This document shows positions 26,901-35,060 of a DNA stretch of 64,000 nt, in pieces. Both the position numbers and the translations under genes were made by a program. Position 1 is the stretch's first letter; every line of letters starts with the position of its first letter. Source of the DNA: Salinisphaera sp. T31B1 (GTDB taxonomy: Bacteria > Pseudomonadota > Gammaproteobacteria > Nevskiales > Salinisphaeraceae); the NCBI RefSeq assembly GCF_040361275.1, contig NZ_APNH01000001.1, positions 806,001-870,000 on the forward strand, written 5' to 3'. A model generated the notes under the pieces. It did no database searches. It was given only the letters and a program-made list of their open reading frames with translations, and was not told the origin of the DNA.

Positions 26901-27097
26901 TCGCAGACCGTATCCGCGTGGTGTACAGCGCCGACGAAAGTCTGGCGCAGGCGATCGTTGCGCACGGCGTGACGATCGCGAAGGAAACGCTGGCCACGGA
27001 TTACGTGGCAAGCACAGACCCGGAAGGTGAGGTGGTCGAGCGCTTCGATATCGATGGCGCGGCCATCACCCTGGCGCTGACCCGCCGGCCGTCGTAG
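23906..27097 (+). CDS. ileS: Isoleucine--tRNA ligase, type 2 (eukaryote-like)
   Basis: 1063 residues. Class I synthetase with the HIGH-equivalent GRPGIHHVLGR (residues 53-63) and KMSKS at 599-603, a CP1 editing domain between them, and a C-terminal anticodon-binding region. Length, the YEGPPTANGRPG opening and the C-terminal layout match IleRS2, the form known for low sensitivity to mupirocin, rather than the usual bacterial IleRS1. There is no C-terminal zinc-finger CxxC pair like that in IleRS1. Whether a second ileS exists elsewhere cannot be known here. Stands upstream of rpmE2 with a 67-bp gap. Confidence 0.95.
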   Translation: MTGFAEHKPLDLSSLDTEIRAWWEAEQVFEASTAARADGPTFTFYEGPPTANGRPGIHHVLGRTIKDAFCRYKTMRGYRVDRKAGWDTHGLPVEIEVEKELGLQSREDIEAYGIDKYNAACRESVLRYKNQWDELTRRIGYWVDLDAPYVTFSNEYIESVWWLLKQLHEQGLLYKGHKIHWYSPGSGTVLSSHEVSLGYKEVQDPSITVKFFLEDEPDVAILAWTTTPWTMPSNVAVAVGPGIEYAKARAEDGSVYIVAKDCVAATLGENAEILEIFGADALIGKRYTPPYDCFADHPEADHAWRVIAADFITTDDGTGIAHEAPAFGADDFRVTSEYGMPVFNPIERDGRFRADFPLVGGLWFKDADKPIARDLKDRGLLFGQQVTVHNYPHDWRKGTPLMNYPVESWFVATQAHKDKLVEYNNRIHWHPPHVGTGRFGDWLANNVDWALSRHRYWGTPLPIWVNDNDPADIVVIGSIDELRRYAGDQVADDDSLDLHKPQVDEITWKAADGGTMRRVPEIIDVWFDSGAMPFAQWHYPFENQDIFEANFPADFICEGVDQTRGWFYSLHAIGTLIKDSPAYKNVIVNGLLLDANGEKMSKSKGNTVDPFEALDEHGADVIRWYMLASSQPWDNTKYADRGLRETRTKVFGTLENVYSFFATYANIDGFTADTPAPAVADRPELDRWILSRLQSTSAEASAALDDYNPTRAARAIERFIEALSNWYIRRSRARFWAGARADAGGDASEAEVADKRAAYHTTLTCLRDVAAMMAPIAPFFADWLFASVSAEQGARASVHLADFPTPDATLIDTDLERRMGLARAVVANVLALRNQASINVRQPLARILVVEEPAVARADIEAVAAIIRDEVNIDSIEFVAGAGDLVSRSVKPDFRVLGKRLGKRMKAVAAAVAALDDDAIAAYMRDNAITVTANGEAIELGEGDLIVSAEGVEGWLVGREDGVTVALDSTLTGSLRERGLAREVINRVQRLRKQADFHVADRIRVVYSADESLAQAIVAHGVTIAKETLATDYVASTDPEGEVVERFDIDGAAITLALTRRPS

Positions 27098-27164
27098 ACG
27101 GCTCCGGTGACCGACAAACGAGTTCTAACGCGTACAACCGCATTGTCATAGACAGCAGGCCATC

Positions 27165-27428
27165 ATGAAAAAAGACATCCACCCCAACTATCGTCCGGTG
27201 GTATTCAAGGACATGGGCGGCGATTTCGCCTTTCTGACCCGTTCGACCATCGAGTCCAACGAGACGATCGAGTGGGACGACGGCAACGAATACCCGCTGG
27301 TCAAGCTGGAAGTCACGAGTGCGACGCACCCGTTCTATACCGGCAAGCAGAACATCATGGACACGACCGGCAAGGTCGAGCGCTTCAACCGGCGCTTTGC
27401 CATGATGAAGGGCGCCAAGAAGCAGTAA
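27165..27428 (+). CDS. rpmE2: 50S ribosomal protein L31 type B (zinc-free)
   Basis: 87 residues, longer than zinc-binding L31. It starts [16 protein letters not shown] and lacks the CxxC zinc motifs of RpmE, which defines type B (C-minus) L31. These paralogues replace the zinc form under zinc limitation and free bound zinc. An A-rich leader (ACAGCAGGCC region) precedes the ATG. I looked upstream for a Zur-like palindrome and did not find a convincing one, so it may be constitutive or the only L31. Confidence 0.96.
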   Translation: MKKDIHPNYRPVVFKDMGGDFAFLTRSTIESNETIEWDDGNEYPLVKLEVTSATHPFYTGKQNIMDTTGKVERFNRRFAMMKGAKKQ

Positions 27429-27480
27429 GGCTTCTCGCCCTGGCGCTTCGCTACGGCGGTGCGCGACGCCTGCAAGTCCA

Positions 27481-27514
27481 AGCCGATCGGCGTGCCATGC
27501 GTCGGTCGGCTTTT
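27481..27514 (+). terminator. Rho-independent terminator after rpmE2
   Basis: 12-bp stem with two G.T pairs (27481-27492 with 27500-27511), 7-nt loop, ending in TTTT. The rest of the spacer up to 27718 holds no recognisable gene; it is lower in G+C than its surroundings. Confidence 0.82.
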
Positions 27515-27718
27515 GCGTGTCTGACGTTAAGGCGTCTCTTGTGGCTCTTTATGACTAGCCTCGTGTCCTTATGCGTTTGGCTTTGAATCAACTGCTTAGG
27601 TTGATTTGGGCTTGGGTTGTCGCATTGTTGTGCCAAACAAAAGGGGACGGCTAACTCGCAAGCGGTAAAAAACACCCCTAACCAGCCTAGCGTTCTGGAT
27701 CAACGCATTGATTGCGGA

Positions 27719-28612
27719 TCAGACCGTTCCCCGATGCGCAGCGGCCAGTTCAAGGAACCCTTCCAGTGCAGGCAGCCCGCGATCGCTGCGCCGCACGCCC
27801 AGATGAATCTGCTTGTCGATCCCGGTAGCGCCCAGCCGCCGCGCCACGATCGCGAGTTGGGGTCGATATTCCTCGACCAGCCAGCGCGGCAGGGCGGCTA
27901 CGCCGCGTTGCGCGGCGACCATCTGGAGCATGATATCGGTGGATTCCACCGTCTTGTGGCGATGCGGGGCGACACCGGCCGGGGTGAGCATCGATACGTA
28001 CAGGTCCAGCCGGCTGGGATCGACCGGGTAGGACAACAACGTCTCGCCGGCGAGATCTTCGGCCTGCACGACATCCCGCGCGGCCAGCGGATGATCGGCG
28101 GCGACCGCCAGCACCTGTTCGTAGCCGAACACCGGCTCGAATTGCACGCCTTTCTTGCGTAGCGGATCAGGCGTGACGAGGATATCGATCTCGTGGTTGA
28201 ACAGCGCCGCCATGCCGCCGAACTGAAACTGTTGCACCACGTCGATATCCACGCCCGGCCATGCGCGCAGATAGGGTTCGACGATCTTGAGCAGCCACCG
28301 ATAGCAGGGGTGGCATTCCATGCCGATACGCAGTGCGCCGCGTTCGCCGGTGGCATGTTCGGCGAGTACCGCGTCGACGCGTTCGAGCTGTGGCAGCAGA
28401 CGATTGGCCGCGGCGAGTAGATGTTCGCCGGCCGCGGTCAGACGCACCCGTCGGCCTTCGCGTACCCAGATTGCCGTGCCCGAACGCGTTTCCAGCTTGC
28501 GAATGGCATGGCTGAGTGCCGACTGGCTGAGATGCAGCGATCGCGCGGCCGCGGTCAGCGAGCCCTCGCGCTCGATCTCGCGAAGAATGCTCAGGTGCAT
28601 GCGTTCGATCAT
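27719..28612 (-). CDS. metR: MetR, LysR-type regulator of methionine biosynthesis
   Basis: 297 residues. N-terminal LysR helix-turn-helix (GSLTAAARSLHLSQSALSHAIRKLE) and a substrate-binding domain with the MetR-specific segment GMECHPCYRWLLKI, which is conserved in homocysteine-sensing MetR proteins. It is transcribed divergently from metE, its classical target, with a shared A/T-rich 150-bp region. Homocysteine acts as co-effector in enterobacteria; that is assumed here. Length and both domains are intact. Confidence 0.93.
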   Translation of the reverse strand: MIERMHLSILREIEREGSLTAAARSLHLSQSALSHAIRKLETRSGTAIWVREGRRVRLTAAGEHLLAAANRLLPQLERVDAVLAEHATGERGALRIGMECHPCYRWLLKIVEPYLRAWPGVDIDVVQQFQFGGMAALFNHEIDILVTPDPLRKKGVQFEPVFGYEQVLAVAADHPLAARDVVQAEDLAGETLLSYPVDPSRLDLYVSMLTPAGVAPHRHKTVESTDIMLQMVAAQRGVAALPRWLVEEYRPQLAIVARRLGATGIDKQIHLGVRRSDRGLPALEGFLELAAAHRGTV

Positions 28613-28765
28613 ACAATCAATGAATTTTAATCATCTATCAATTCAAATATACCAATTTTATTCATTGAATGTTCGGGATAGAGTTTTGGTCGTCGACTAT
28701 CGCCAGGCCTGACGCGAGCGTATGCGCTGCGCATGCAGACAGGCCGGCAACGTACCGGAGTATCC
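28613..28765. promoter_or_regulatory. Divergent metR-metE control region with MetR-like sites
   Basis: A/T-rich spacer in an otherwise G+C-rich region. It contains TGAATT (28621-28626) and AATTCA (28640-28645) as a 6-bp inverted repeat with centre near 28633, and TGAATTTTAATCA, which is one base off the TGAA-N5-TTCA MetR box. A CGGAG ribosome binding site precedes the metE ATG. Positions of -10 and -35 elements were not fixed. Confidence 0.6.
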
Positions 28766-31042
28766 ATGACGATTTCCCAGAACCTCGGTTTCCCCCGTAT
28801 CGGTGAACGCCGCGAACTCAAGAAAGCCACCGAAGCCTACTGGAAGGGCAATCTCGATTACGCCGGGCTGGAAGCCACGGGCGCCGAACTGCGACGCGCC
28901 AACTGGGCGAAACAGAAAGCCGCGGGCATCGATCTCATCCCGTCCAACGATTTCTCCTTCTACGATCAGGTGCTGGGCCTGTCCTGTCTGATCGGCAACG
29001 TGCCCGAGCGCTTCGGCTGGGACGGCACCGACATGAATATCGATGTCGCCTTCGACATGGCGCGCGGCACCGACGGGGCGATCGCCTGCGAGATGACCAA
29101 GTGGTTCGATACCAACTACCACTACATCGTGCCCGAATTCACCCGGGCGACTTCGTTCCACCTCGCCGGTTCCAAGATCGTCGATGAGTTCCTCGAGGCC
29201 AAGGCCCAGGGGATCGTCACCAAGCCGGTGATCGTGGGGCCGGCCACCTATCTGACGCTTGGCAAGGTGACCGACGGCTCGGACATGGACAAGTTCGCGC
29301 TGGCCGACGAACTGATCGCGGTCTATGTACAGATCGCCACGCAGCTGGCGGCTGAGGGCGCCGAGTGGCTCCAGGTGGATGAGCCGATATTCTCCCTGGA
29401 TCTTAACGACGCGCAGCGCGAGGTGATCGGCAAAGCATACGACGCGTTGTCCAGGGTGCGCGGCATCAGGATTCTGGTCGCCAATTACTTTGGCGAACTG
29501 GCCGACAACATGGAACTGTTCACATCGCTGCCGGTGGGGGGCCTACACGTCGACGGCGTGCGCGGTGTGGCCGAGATCGCGGCGGTGGCTGCCCGCCTGA
29601 GCGACGAACAGACCCTGTCGGTGGGTATCGTCGACGGCCGCAATATCTGGAAGACCGATTTGCAGCGGGCGATGGCGGCCTTGCAGCCGGTTCACGACCA
29701 GATCGGCGGCCATCGGCTGATGGTTGGCCCCAGCTGCTCGTTGCTGCACAGCCCGGTCACCCTGCGCAGCGAGCGCAAGCTGGACGATGAATTGCTCAAC
29801 TGGCTGGCCTTTGCCGAGGAAAAGCTCGACGAGATCGTCTTCCTTGCCCATGCCATGGACAGCCGGGTCGACAAGGAAAAGCTGGCTGCCAACACGGCCG
29901 CCATGGCCGATCGCGCGCAATCGGTGCGTATCCACGACAAGACGGTCCAGCAGCGTACGGCCGGCGTGACCGACGCCGACTACAAGCGCTTGTCGGCCTA
30001 TCCCGAGCGCGCGGCCCGTCAGCACGCCAAGCTCGAGCTGCCCGTGTTTCCGACCACGACCATCGGCTCGTTTCCACAGACTGGCGAAGTGCGCGCCGCA
30101 CGCGCGGCCCACAAGCGCGGCGACCTGTCGGATGCCGATTACGACGCCTTCCTGGAGGCCCAGATCGCCGATGCGGTGAAAATGCAGGAAGACATGGGCT
30201 TCGACATGCTCGTCCACGGTGAATTCGAGCGCAACGACATGGTCGAGTATTTCGGCGAACAGCTCAAAGGCTATGCATTCACCAAGTTCGGCTGGGTCCA
30301 GAGCTACGGCTCGCGCTACGTCAAACCGCCGATCATCTTCGGCGATGTCTCACGGCCGCAGGCCATGACGGTGAAATGGTCGAAATATGCGCAGTCGCTG
30401 ACCGACAAGCCCATGAAGGGCATGCTCACCGGCCCGGTGACCATGGTGCAGTGGGCGTTCGTGCGCGACGACCAGCCCAGAGCCGAAACCGTCAAGCAGG
30501 TGGCGCTGGCCATCCGCGACGAGGTCGTGGATCTCGAAGCCGCCGGGCTTGCGGCCATCCAGGTCGACGAAGCGGCGTTCCGCGAAGGCCTGCCGCTGCG
30601 CCGCTCGGCCTGGGCCGAGTATCTCGCCTGGGCGACCGCGGCCTTTCGGCTGACCGCAGGCGGGGTGGCCGACGACACCCAGGTGCATACCCATATGTGC
30701 TATTCGGAGTTCAACGATATCATCGAGGCCATCGCTGCCATGGACGCCGACTGTATTTCCATCGAGACCTCGCGCTCGCAGATGGAATTGCTGGATGCCT
30801 TCGTGAAGTTCGACTACCCCAACGAGATCGGGCCGGGCGTCTACGATATCCACAGCCCGCGCGTACCCGCCAAGGCCGAGATGATCGATCTGCTGAAAAA
30901 AGCCACCGAGGTGCTGCCGCCCGAACGGATCTGGGTGAATCCGGACTGCGGGCTCAAGACCCGCGGTTGGGCCGAGGTCAAGCCGGCGCTCGAACATATG
31001 GTGGATGCCGCACGCACGTTGCGTCAGGCCAGGGCTGCCTGA
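28766..31042 (+). CDS. metE: Cobalamin-independent methionine synthase
   Basis: 758 residues, full length. Two homologous barrels; the C-terminal catalytic one carries the zinc ligands in HTHMCYSEF and NPDCGLKTR. Transfers the methyl group of methyltetrahydropteroyl-triglutamate to homocysteine in the cytoplasm. ATG 28766 is preferred over the in-frame ATG 28733 because CGGAG is correctly spaced and the MTISQNLGFPRIG opening is the family N-terminus. Divergent from metR. A zinc enzyme, it is a known sensitive point under zinc limitation, but no Zur-like site was seen upstream. Confidence 0.97.
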   Translation: MTISQNLGFPRIGERRELKKATEAYWKGNLDYAGLEATGAELRRANWAKQKAAGIDLIPSNDFSFYDQVLGLSCLIGNVPERFGWDGTDMNIDVAFDMARGTDGAIACEMTKWFDTNYHYIVPEFTRATSFHLAGSKIVDEFLEAKAQGIVTKPVIVGPATYLTLGKVTDGSDMDKFALADELIAVYVQIATQLAAEGAEWLQVDEPIFSLDLNDAQREVIGKAYDALSRVRGIRILVANYFGELADNMELFTSLPVGGLHVDGVRGVAEIAAVAARLSDEQTLSVGIVDGRNIWKTDLQRAMAALQPVHDQIGGHRLMVGPSCSLLHSPVTLRSERKLDDELLNWLAFAEEKLDEIVFLAHAMDSRVDKEKLAANTAAMADRAQSVRIHDKTVQQRTAGVTDADYKRLSAYPERAARQHAKLELPVFPTTTIGSFPQTGEVRAARAAHKRGDLSDADYDAFLEAQIADAVKMQEDMGFDMLVHGEFERNDMVEYFGEQLKGYAFTKFGWVQSYGSRYVKPPIIFGDVSRPQAMTVKWSKYAQSLTDKPMKGMLTGPVTMVQWAFVRDDQPRAETVKQVALAIRDEVVDLEAAGLAAIQVDEAAFREGLPLRRSAWAEYLAWATAAFRLTAGGVADDTQVHTHMCYSEFNDIIEAIAAMDADCISIETSRSQMELLDAFVKFDYPNEIGPGVYDIHSPRVPAKAEMIDLLKKATEVLPPERIWVNPDCGLKTRGWAEVKPALEHMVDAARTLRQARAA

Positions 31043-31062
31043 TTCCAAGCCAGACCCTGTGC

Positions 31063-31085
31063 GCCGCCCCGTTCGCCGGGGCGGC
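31063..31085 (+). terminator. Hairpin after metE, probable weak terminator
   Basis: 8-bp perfect stem GCCGCCCC / GGGGCGGC with a 7-nt loop, 21 bp after the metE stop. Followed by TCTCATT rather than a clean T-run, so termination is likely but not certain. Confidence 0.6.
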
Positions 31086-31172
31086 TCTCATTGCTGTCGC
31101 CGGTACCGCGCGGCGATACGCCGACGGAGTCACGCAACGCCCGGCCGGCTCGCATCGGGCACCGCTCGGCGG

Positions 31173-31793
31173 TCAGGACAACGGTATGGAACGCACCGTA
31201 TCGGTATAGGCCGGTCGCTGCGACAGCCGTTGTTCCCAGGCCGTCAGGGCCGGCGTCGAGGGGCGTGCGATATCGAGCTTGAGCCAGCGGTTGACGGTCG
31301 CGCCGAGCGGGATGTCGCCCATACTGAAGGCGTGGCCGGCAATATAGTCATGCTCGGATAGATGCGACTCGAGCAGTTGCATGTGGCCAGCGGTCGTTTC
31401 CAGGGCGGCCTCGATACTCGCCCTGTCGCGTTCAGCCTCCGGGGTGCGGATCAGACCGATGAATGCCGGACGCAAACGCAGCCAGGCGGTGGTCTGCCAG
31501 TCCATCCAGCTCTCGGCCCGGGCGTGGGCCTGCGCATCGTCGGGCCAGAGCGTGCCGGCGCCGTAGCGGCGACTCAGATATCGCACGATCGCGTTCGACT
31601 CCCAGACCACGATCCCGTCGTCGACGAGCGTGGGCACGAGCCCGGTCGGGTTCAGGGCTCGATAGTCGGGCTCGGCGGTACGCCCGTAGGCGCCGCCGGC
31701 CTCGACCAGCCGATAGGCCAGATCGAGCTCATCGCAGCACCAGAGCACTTTCTGCACATTGATGGAATTCCTACGCCCCCAGACTTCGATCAC
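31173..31793 (-). CDS. Glutathione S-transferase family protein
   Basis: 206 residues. N-terminal thioredoxin-like GST domain (IEVWGRRNSINVQKVLWCCDEL; NPTGLVPTL; the glutathione-binding ESNAI motif) and an all-helical C-terminal domain ending RWLKLDIARPSTPALTAWEQRL. Starts with GTG overlapping the stop of the carboxyltransferase gene by 4 bp (GTGA), so its translation is coupled to it. Detoxification or glutathione-dependent isomerisation is possible; why it is linked with a malonate-type decarboxylase is unclear. Confidence 0.88.
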   Translation of the reverse strand: MIEVWGRRNSINVQKVLWCCDELDLAYRLVEAGGAYGRTAEPDYRALNPTGLVPTLVDDGIVVWESNAIVRYLSRRYGAGTLWPDDAQAHARAESWMDWQTTAWLRLRPAFIGLIRTPEAERDRASIEAALETTAGHMQLLESHLSEHDYIAGHAFSMGDIPLGATVNRWLKLDIARPSTPALTAWEQRLSQRPAYTDTVRSIPLS

Positions 31794-32959
31794 GGGTGCC
31801 TCCCGGGTGGTGTGTTGCTAGGCTCGATCGTATCGATGACGCTGAAATCGACGAGCCGTCCGGCGTCGAGCTCGGGCGCTGCCGGCTGCTTCACGAAGGC
31901 GTCGAGAATATCCTGTGGCAGCGTCAGTACGCGCGCGCCAGCAGCGAGCCGGACGTCAGAGACCGCGCTCGCCAGGGCGATATACAACCCACCCGAGAGC
32001 GTCTGCGCAATTCGCAGACACACCCGGGTGCCGTGCGCCTCGATCGAATGGATCACTGCCCCCAGATGGACGAGATACTGGCTGAGCAGCCGCTGCTCGT
32101 CGGCCAGCGCCATGCTGTGGCAGGCCCATTCGCAGTCGATAACGATCCGGTCGCCGTCGGCCGCCAGCGTGTTTAGCGTATCGATGAGCTGCATGACGTC
32201 GTGCGGTCCGGCCAAGCGTTGCCCGACAAGTTTTATCGTGCCGGGGTCGACCACCTGTATCGCCCGGCCCGTGTCGCCGGCCGGGCCGGCGCCCAGGCGG
32301 GTGCGTAGTTCGCTGTCCCGTGCGTGCCGCCAACACTCGAAATCCGGCGTGCGCTGCGCCAGGGCGCGACGCATGACAGGTCGCAGGCCGGTCGGCCCGT
32401 CGTGGCCCGCGCGCATGCCCTGTGTATCGTGTTCGAGCCGTCGGGCCGAGCCGATCGCTTCGCCCACGGTTGCCGGGCCGACATCGTTATGGTTCTGGAT
32501 CACGGCCGGCCCGGTCATCGCCAGCCGTGTGCGTTCGGCATAGACACGCAGATCGCAGGCCATTGCCAGCATGCTGGCCCCGCCGAACACGTTGCGTCCG
32601 AGTATCGCGATGGAACGCAGGCCGCCGGCGCGAGCAGCGAACAGCTCTGCGAACAGGCGTCGCAGGCCGCCCTGGATTGCCACGCCTTCGCTGACGCGGG
32701 CGCCGGCGGAATCGATCACCAGCACCAGCACGCCCGTGTCTCGTCGGGCGCGCTCGATCAGCGCGCGCAGATCCAGCGCTTCAGCGACGCCGATTGCGCC
32801 GCTGGTAACCGTCGGGTCGGTGGCCGCGACCAGATATCGATGATCGCCGTCGCTGCCCATGGCCGCGGACAGCGTCGACTTCAGCACAAGGTGCTCGGCC
32901 GCGTCGCCAGCCAGGGCCGCCACGCGCTCGCAGGCGGAGCACGCCAGAAAATCCGTCAT
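31790..32959 (-). CDS. Fused malonate-decarboxylase-like carboxyltransferase (MdcD/MdcE-like)
   Basis: 389 residues with two crotonase-like carboxyltransferase halves. The first resembles the beta subunit (VLVIDSAGARVSEG near 95-108; FGGASMLAMACDLRVYAE; MTGPAVI), the second the gamma subunit (SQYLVHLGAVIHSIEAHG; SGGLYIALASAVSDVRLAAG). Biotin-independent malonate decarboxylase has these as separate chains with an acyl-carrier subunit; no mdcA, C, B, G or H genes are seen here. Divergent from a TRAP transporter and MatB, so decarboxylation of malonyl-CoA to acetyl-CoA is a reasonable inference, replacing the usual MatA. An N-terminal CSAC pair might bind metal. Start at 32959 (MTDFLAC); the upstream in-frame extension crosses the promoter region. 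Confidence 0.72.
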   Translation of the reverse strand: MTDFLACSACERVAALAGDAAEHLVLKSTLSAAMGSDGDHRYLVAATDPTVTSGAIGVAEALDLRALIERARRDTGVLVLVIDSAGARVSEGVAIQGGLRRLFAELFAARAGGLRSIAILGRNVFGGASMLAMACDLRVYAERTRLAMTGPAVIQNHNDVGPATVGEAIGSARRLEHDTQGMRAGHDGPTGLRPVMRRALAQRTPDFECWRHARDSELRTRLGAGPAGDTGRAIQVVDPGTIKLVGQRLAGPHDVMQLIDTLNTLAADGDRIVIDCEWACHSMALADEQRLLSQYLVHLGAVIHSIEAHGTRVCLRIAQTLSGGLYIALASAVSDVRLAAGARVLTLPQDILDAFVKQPAAPELDAGRLVDFSVIDTIEPSNTPPGRHP

Positions 32960-32998
32960 ATCCACCGGGTGATTGTCCGCAGGTGTGTTTCGCTTTGC

Positions 32999-33010
32999 TT
33001 GGTATATCAA
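32999..33010. promoter_or_regulatory. GntR/FadR-type operator candidate
   Basis: TTGGTATATCAA, a near-perfect 12-bp palindrome (one G/T mismatch), close to the TTGGTATACCAA sites recognised by FadR/VanR-type GntR regulators. It lies in the 250-bp divergent spacer between the fused decarboxylase gene and the TRAP operon. No GntR gene is visible nearby, so the regulator would have to be encoded elsewhere. Confidence 0.5.
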
Positions 33011-33209
33011 ACAATGACGACCGACACCGGGTCGCGCGCCCTCATACTTTGGTCTATTCCGGTTCCGCGCGGTTTCACCATGATGCATTGTGGGGGAATC
33101 GATTACGCCAACGAGCGCTCGTTGAACCGGATAATCGATTGCCAAAAAGCCGCCGATGCATCGAAAAACAACACGGCGCGCAATAAAAATTATTTGGAGG
33201 AGATCCGCC

Positions 33210-34211
33210 ATGGCACGTCCATTCAGTCTCTTGGCCTTGACGGCCGCCACCCTGATGCTGGTAGTCAGCGGTACCGCACTGGCCGAAACGGTGTTGCGCG
33301 CATCGCATCAATTCCCCGGCGGCAAGGGTGACGTACGCGACGAGATGGTGCAGCTCATGGCCCGTGAGGTCGCCGACGCCGACGTGGGTCTCAAGATCCA
33401 GGTCTACCCGGGCGAGTCGCTGTTCAAGGCCAAGGAACAGTGGAGCGCTCTGGTGCGCGGCCGCCTCGACATGACCTCGTTCCCGCTGGACTATGCCAGT
33501 GGCCGGCATCCGGAGTTTTCGGCGACCCTGATGCCGGGCCTGGTGCGAAGCCACGAGCGTGCACAGCGCCTGAACGATTCCAAGTTCATGGACATGATCA
33601 AGGACACGATCAACAAGGCTGGCGCGCGAGTCCTGGCAGACGCCTGGCTGGCCGGCGGGTTCGCCTCGAACAAGCGCTGCATCACGTCGCCGGACACGGT
33701 CGAAGGCCAGACGCTGCGTGCCGCCGGCCCGGCCTTCGAGCAGATGCTGGCGGCAGCCGGCGCCTCGATCGCCTCCATGCCGTCCTCGGAGATCTATACC
33801 GGCATGCAGACCGGCGTACTCGACGGCGCGAACACTTCATCGGGCTCGTTCGTGTCGTATCGGATCTACGAACAGGCGACATGCCTCACCGCGCCGGGCG
33901 AGAACGCGCTTTGGTTCATGTATGAGCCGATCCTGATCTCCGAACGCAGCTGGGAGCGCCTCACGCCGGAACAGCAGAAGGCGCTGACGGCGGCCGGCAA
34001 GAAGGCCGAGGCGTTCTTTGCCGACGAGGCGGCCGGTCTCGATCAGAAGATGGTGGACGTGTTCAAGGAAAACGGTGTGAAAGTCGTGACCATGAGCCCG
34101 GAGGACTATCAGGCATGGCTCGACGTGGCGAAAAAGAGCTCCTATAAGAACTTCGCCGAAAAGGTGCCGAACGGCCAGGCGCTGATCGATGCCGCGCTCT
34201 CGGTCAAGTAG
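33210..34211 (+). CDS. TRAP transporter substrate-binding protein (DctP family)
   Basis: 333 residues. Signal peptide (LLALTAATLMLVVSGTALAE) and a DctP-type binding fold (VLRASHQFPGGKGDVRDEMVQ; carboxylate-binding Arg in GQTLRAAGPAFEQML). Captures an organic acid in the periplasm for the permease encoded by the next two genes. The strong GGAGGAG site fixes the start at 33210. The adjacent MatB suggests malonate or a substituted malonate as ligand, as with the MatPQM system of Sinorhizobium. First gene of the operon, under a divergent promoter region with a palindrome. Confidence 0.9.
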   Translation: MARPFSLLALTAATLMLVVSGTALAETVLRASHQFPGGKGDVRDEMVQLMAREVADADVGLKIQVYPGESLFKAKEQWSALVRGRLDMTSFPLDYASGRHPEFSATLMPGLVRSHERAQRLNDSKFMDMIKDTINKAGARVLADAWLAGGFASNKRCITSPDTVEGQTLRAAGPAFEQMLAAAGASIASMPSSEIYTGMQTGVLDGANTSSGSFVSYRIYEQATCLTAPGENALWFMYEPILISERSWERLTPEQQKALTAAGKKAEAFFADEAAGLDQKMVDVFKENGVKVVTMSPEDYQAWLDVAKKSSYKNFAEKVPNGQALIDAALSVK

Positions 34212-34229
34212 TACGGAGTCGACCGGGGC

Positions 34230-34823
34230 ATGCATGGGTCGGTCGACAGGAATCATCCGGCGGCTCGGGACGGGGATGACGTGGCTGCTTCGTCGGCCAG
34301 CGTGACTGCGCGTAACGCCGGCAGCCCCGGCGTCCTCCGGCCGTTTATCCGCGCCGTGGACTGGCTGTCGGGTGCGGTCGCGGTGGTCGCCGGCGCGCTG
34401 ATGGTCGCCGGTGTACTGGCCGTGTGCCACATGATCTTCATGCGCTATCTGCTGGGACAGAGCACCATCTGGCAGACAGAGTTCACCACCGCAGCGATCA
34501 GCGGTGCGATGCTGCTGGGCGCGCCATACGTGCTGGCCACCGGCGGCCATGTTGCGATCACCGCGCTGCCGGATGCGCTCGGTGGCAGGGCACGGCGGCT
34601 CATGCAGTACGCGGCATCGCTCGTCGGCCTGGCGTTCTGTCTGGCGCTGAGTTATGGGTCGTGGCACTACTTCATCGAGGCCTATAGCACCGGCTGGACC
34701 ACCGGCACTGTCTGGAATCCGCGCCTTTGGCCGATCCTGCTGCCGTTACCGATCGGCGTAAGCCTGCTGTCGCTGCAGTACGTGGCCGAAATCCTGCGAC
34801 CCGAGGACAAGAGCGAGTCTTGA
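34230..34823 (+). CDS. TRAP transporter small permease (DctQ family)
   Basis: 197 residues, four transmembrane helices after an unusually long (about 40-residue) cytoplasmic N-terminus. The FMRYLLGQSTIWQTEF segment between helices 1 and 2 is the usual DctQ signature. Forms the permease with the large subunit downstream. Starts 18 bp after the binding-protein stop, with CGGAG and GGGG upstream. A later in-frame GTG at 34278 would remove part of the long N-terminus and is an alternative start. Confidence 0.87.
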   Translation: MHGSVDRNHPAARDGDDVAASSASVTARNAGSPGVLRPFIRAVDWLSGAVAVVAGALMVAGVLAVCHMIFMRYLLGQSTIWQTEFTTAAISGAMLLGAPYVLATGGHVAITALPDALGGRARRLMQYAASLVGLAFCLALSYGSWHYFIEAYSTGWTTGTVWNPRLWPILLPLPIGVSLLSLQYVAEILRPEDKSES

Positions 34824-34882
34824 TTCAGTCATCCCGGCCGTGGCGCCTGTTCGCCATGCGACCGGCAAGGAATAGGAGAGCC

Positions 34883-34957
34883 GTGTGGTCATTGCACCCG
34901 AGCAGCCGATGTCACCGCCCGGACACGCACCGATGCCCGATTTGCCCGCACGGGTGA
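34883..34957 (+). CDS. Possible 24-residue Cys/His-rich leader peptide between TRAP genes
   Basis: GTG-started frame of 24 codons (ends RCPICPHG) with a good AGGAG site 5 bp upstream, inside a 237-bp gap between the small and large permease genes, which normally abut. It contains three Cys and four His. It could be a translated leader that couples or regulates the large-permease gene, or a chance frame in a spacer. I see no homology. Confidence 0.3.
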   Translation: MWSLHPSSRCHRPDTHRCPICPHG

Positions 34958-35060
34958 GAGGTGCTCGTAGCCATCTCGGCCGGGCCGAGGTGCGCCTGGC
35001 TGGTTGGCCAGGTCGTACCGGCCTGGCAGACGTCCTGGTGGCCGCCGGATCGGAGAGTGC

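Noticed and set aside
27098-27164. Zur site upstream of rpmE2
   Set aside because: Expected for zinc-free L31, but no palindrome near the consensus was found in this spacer.
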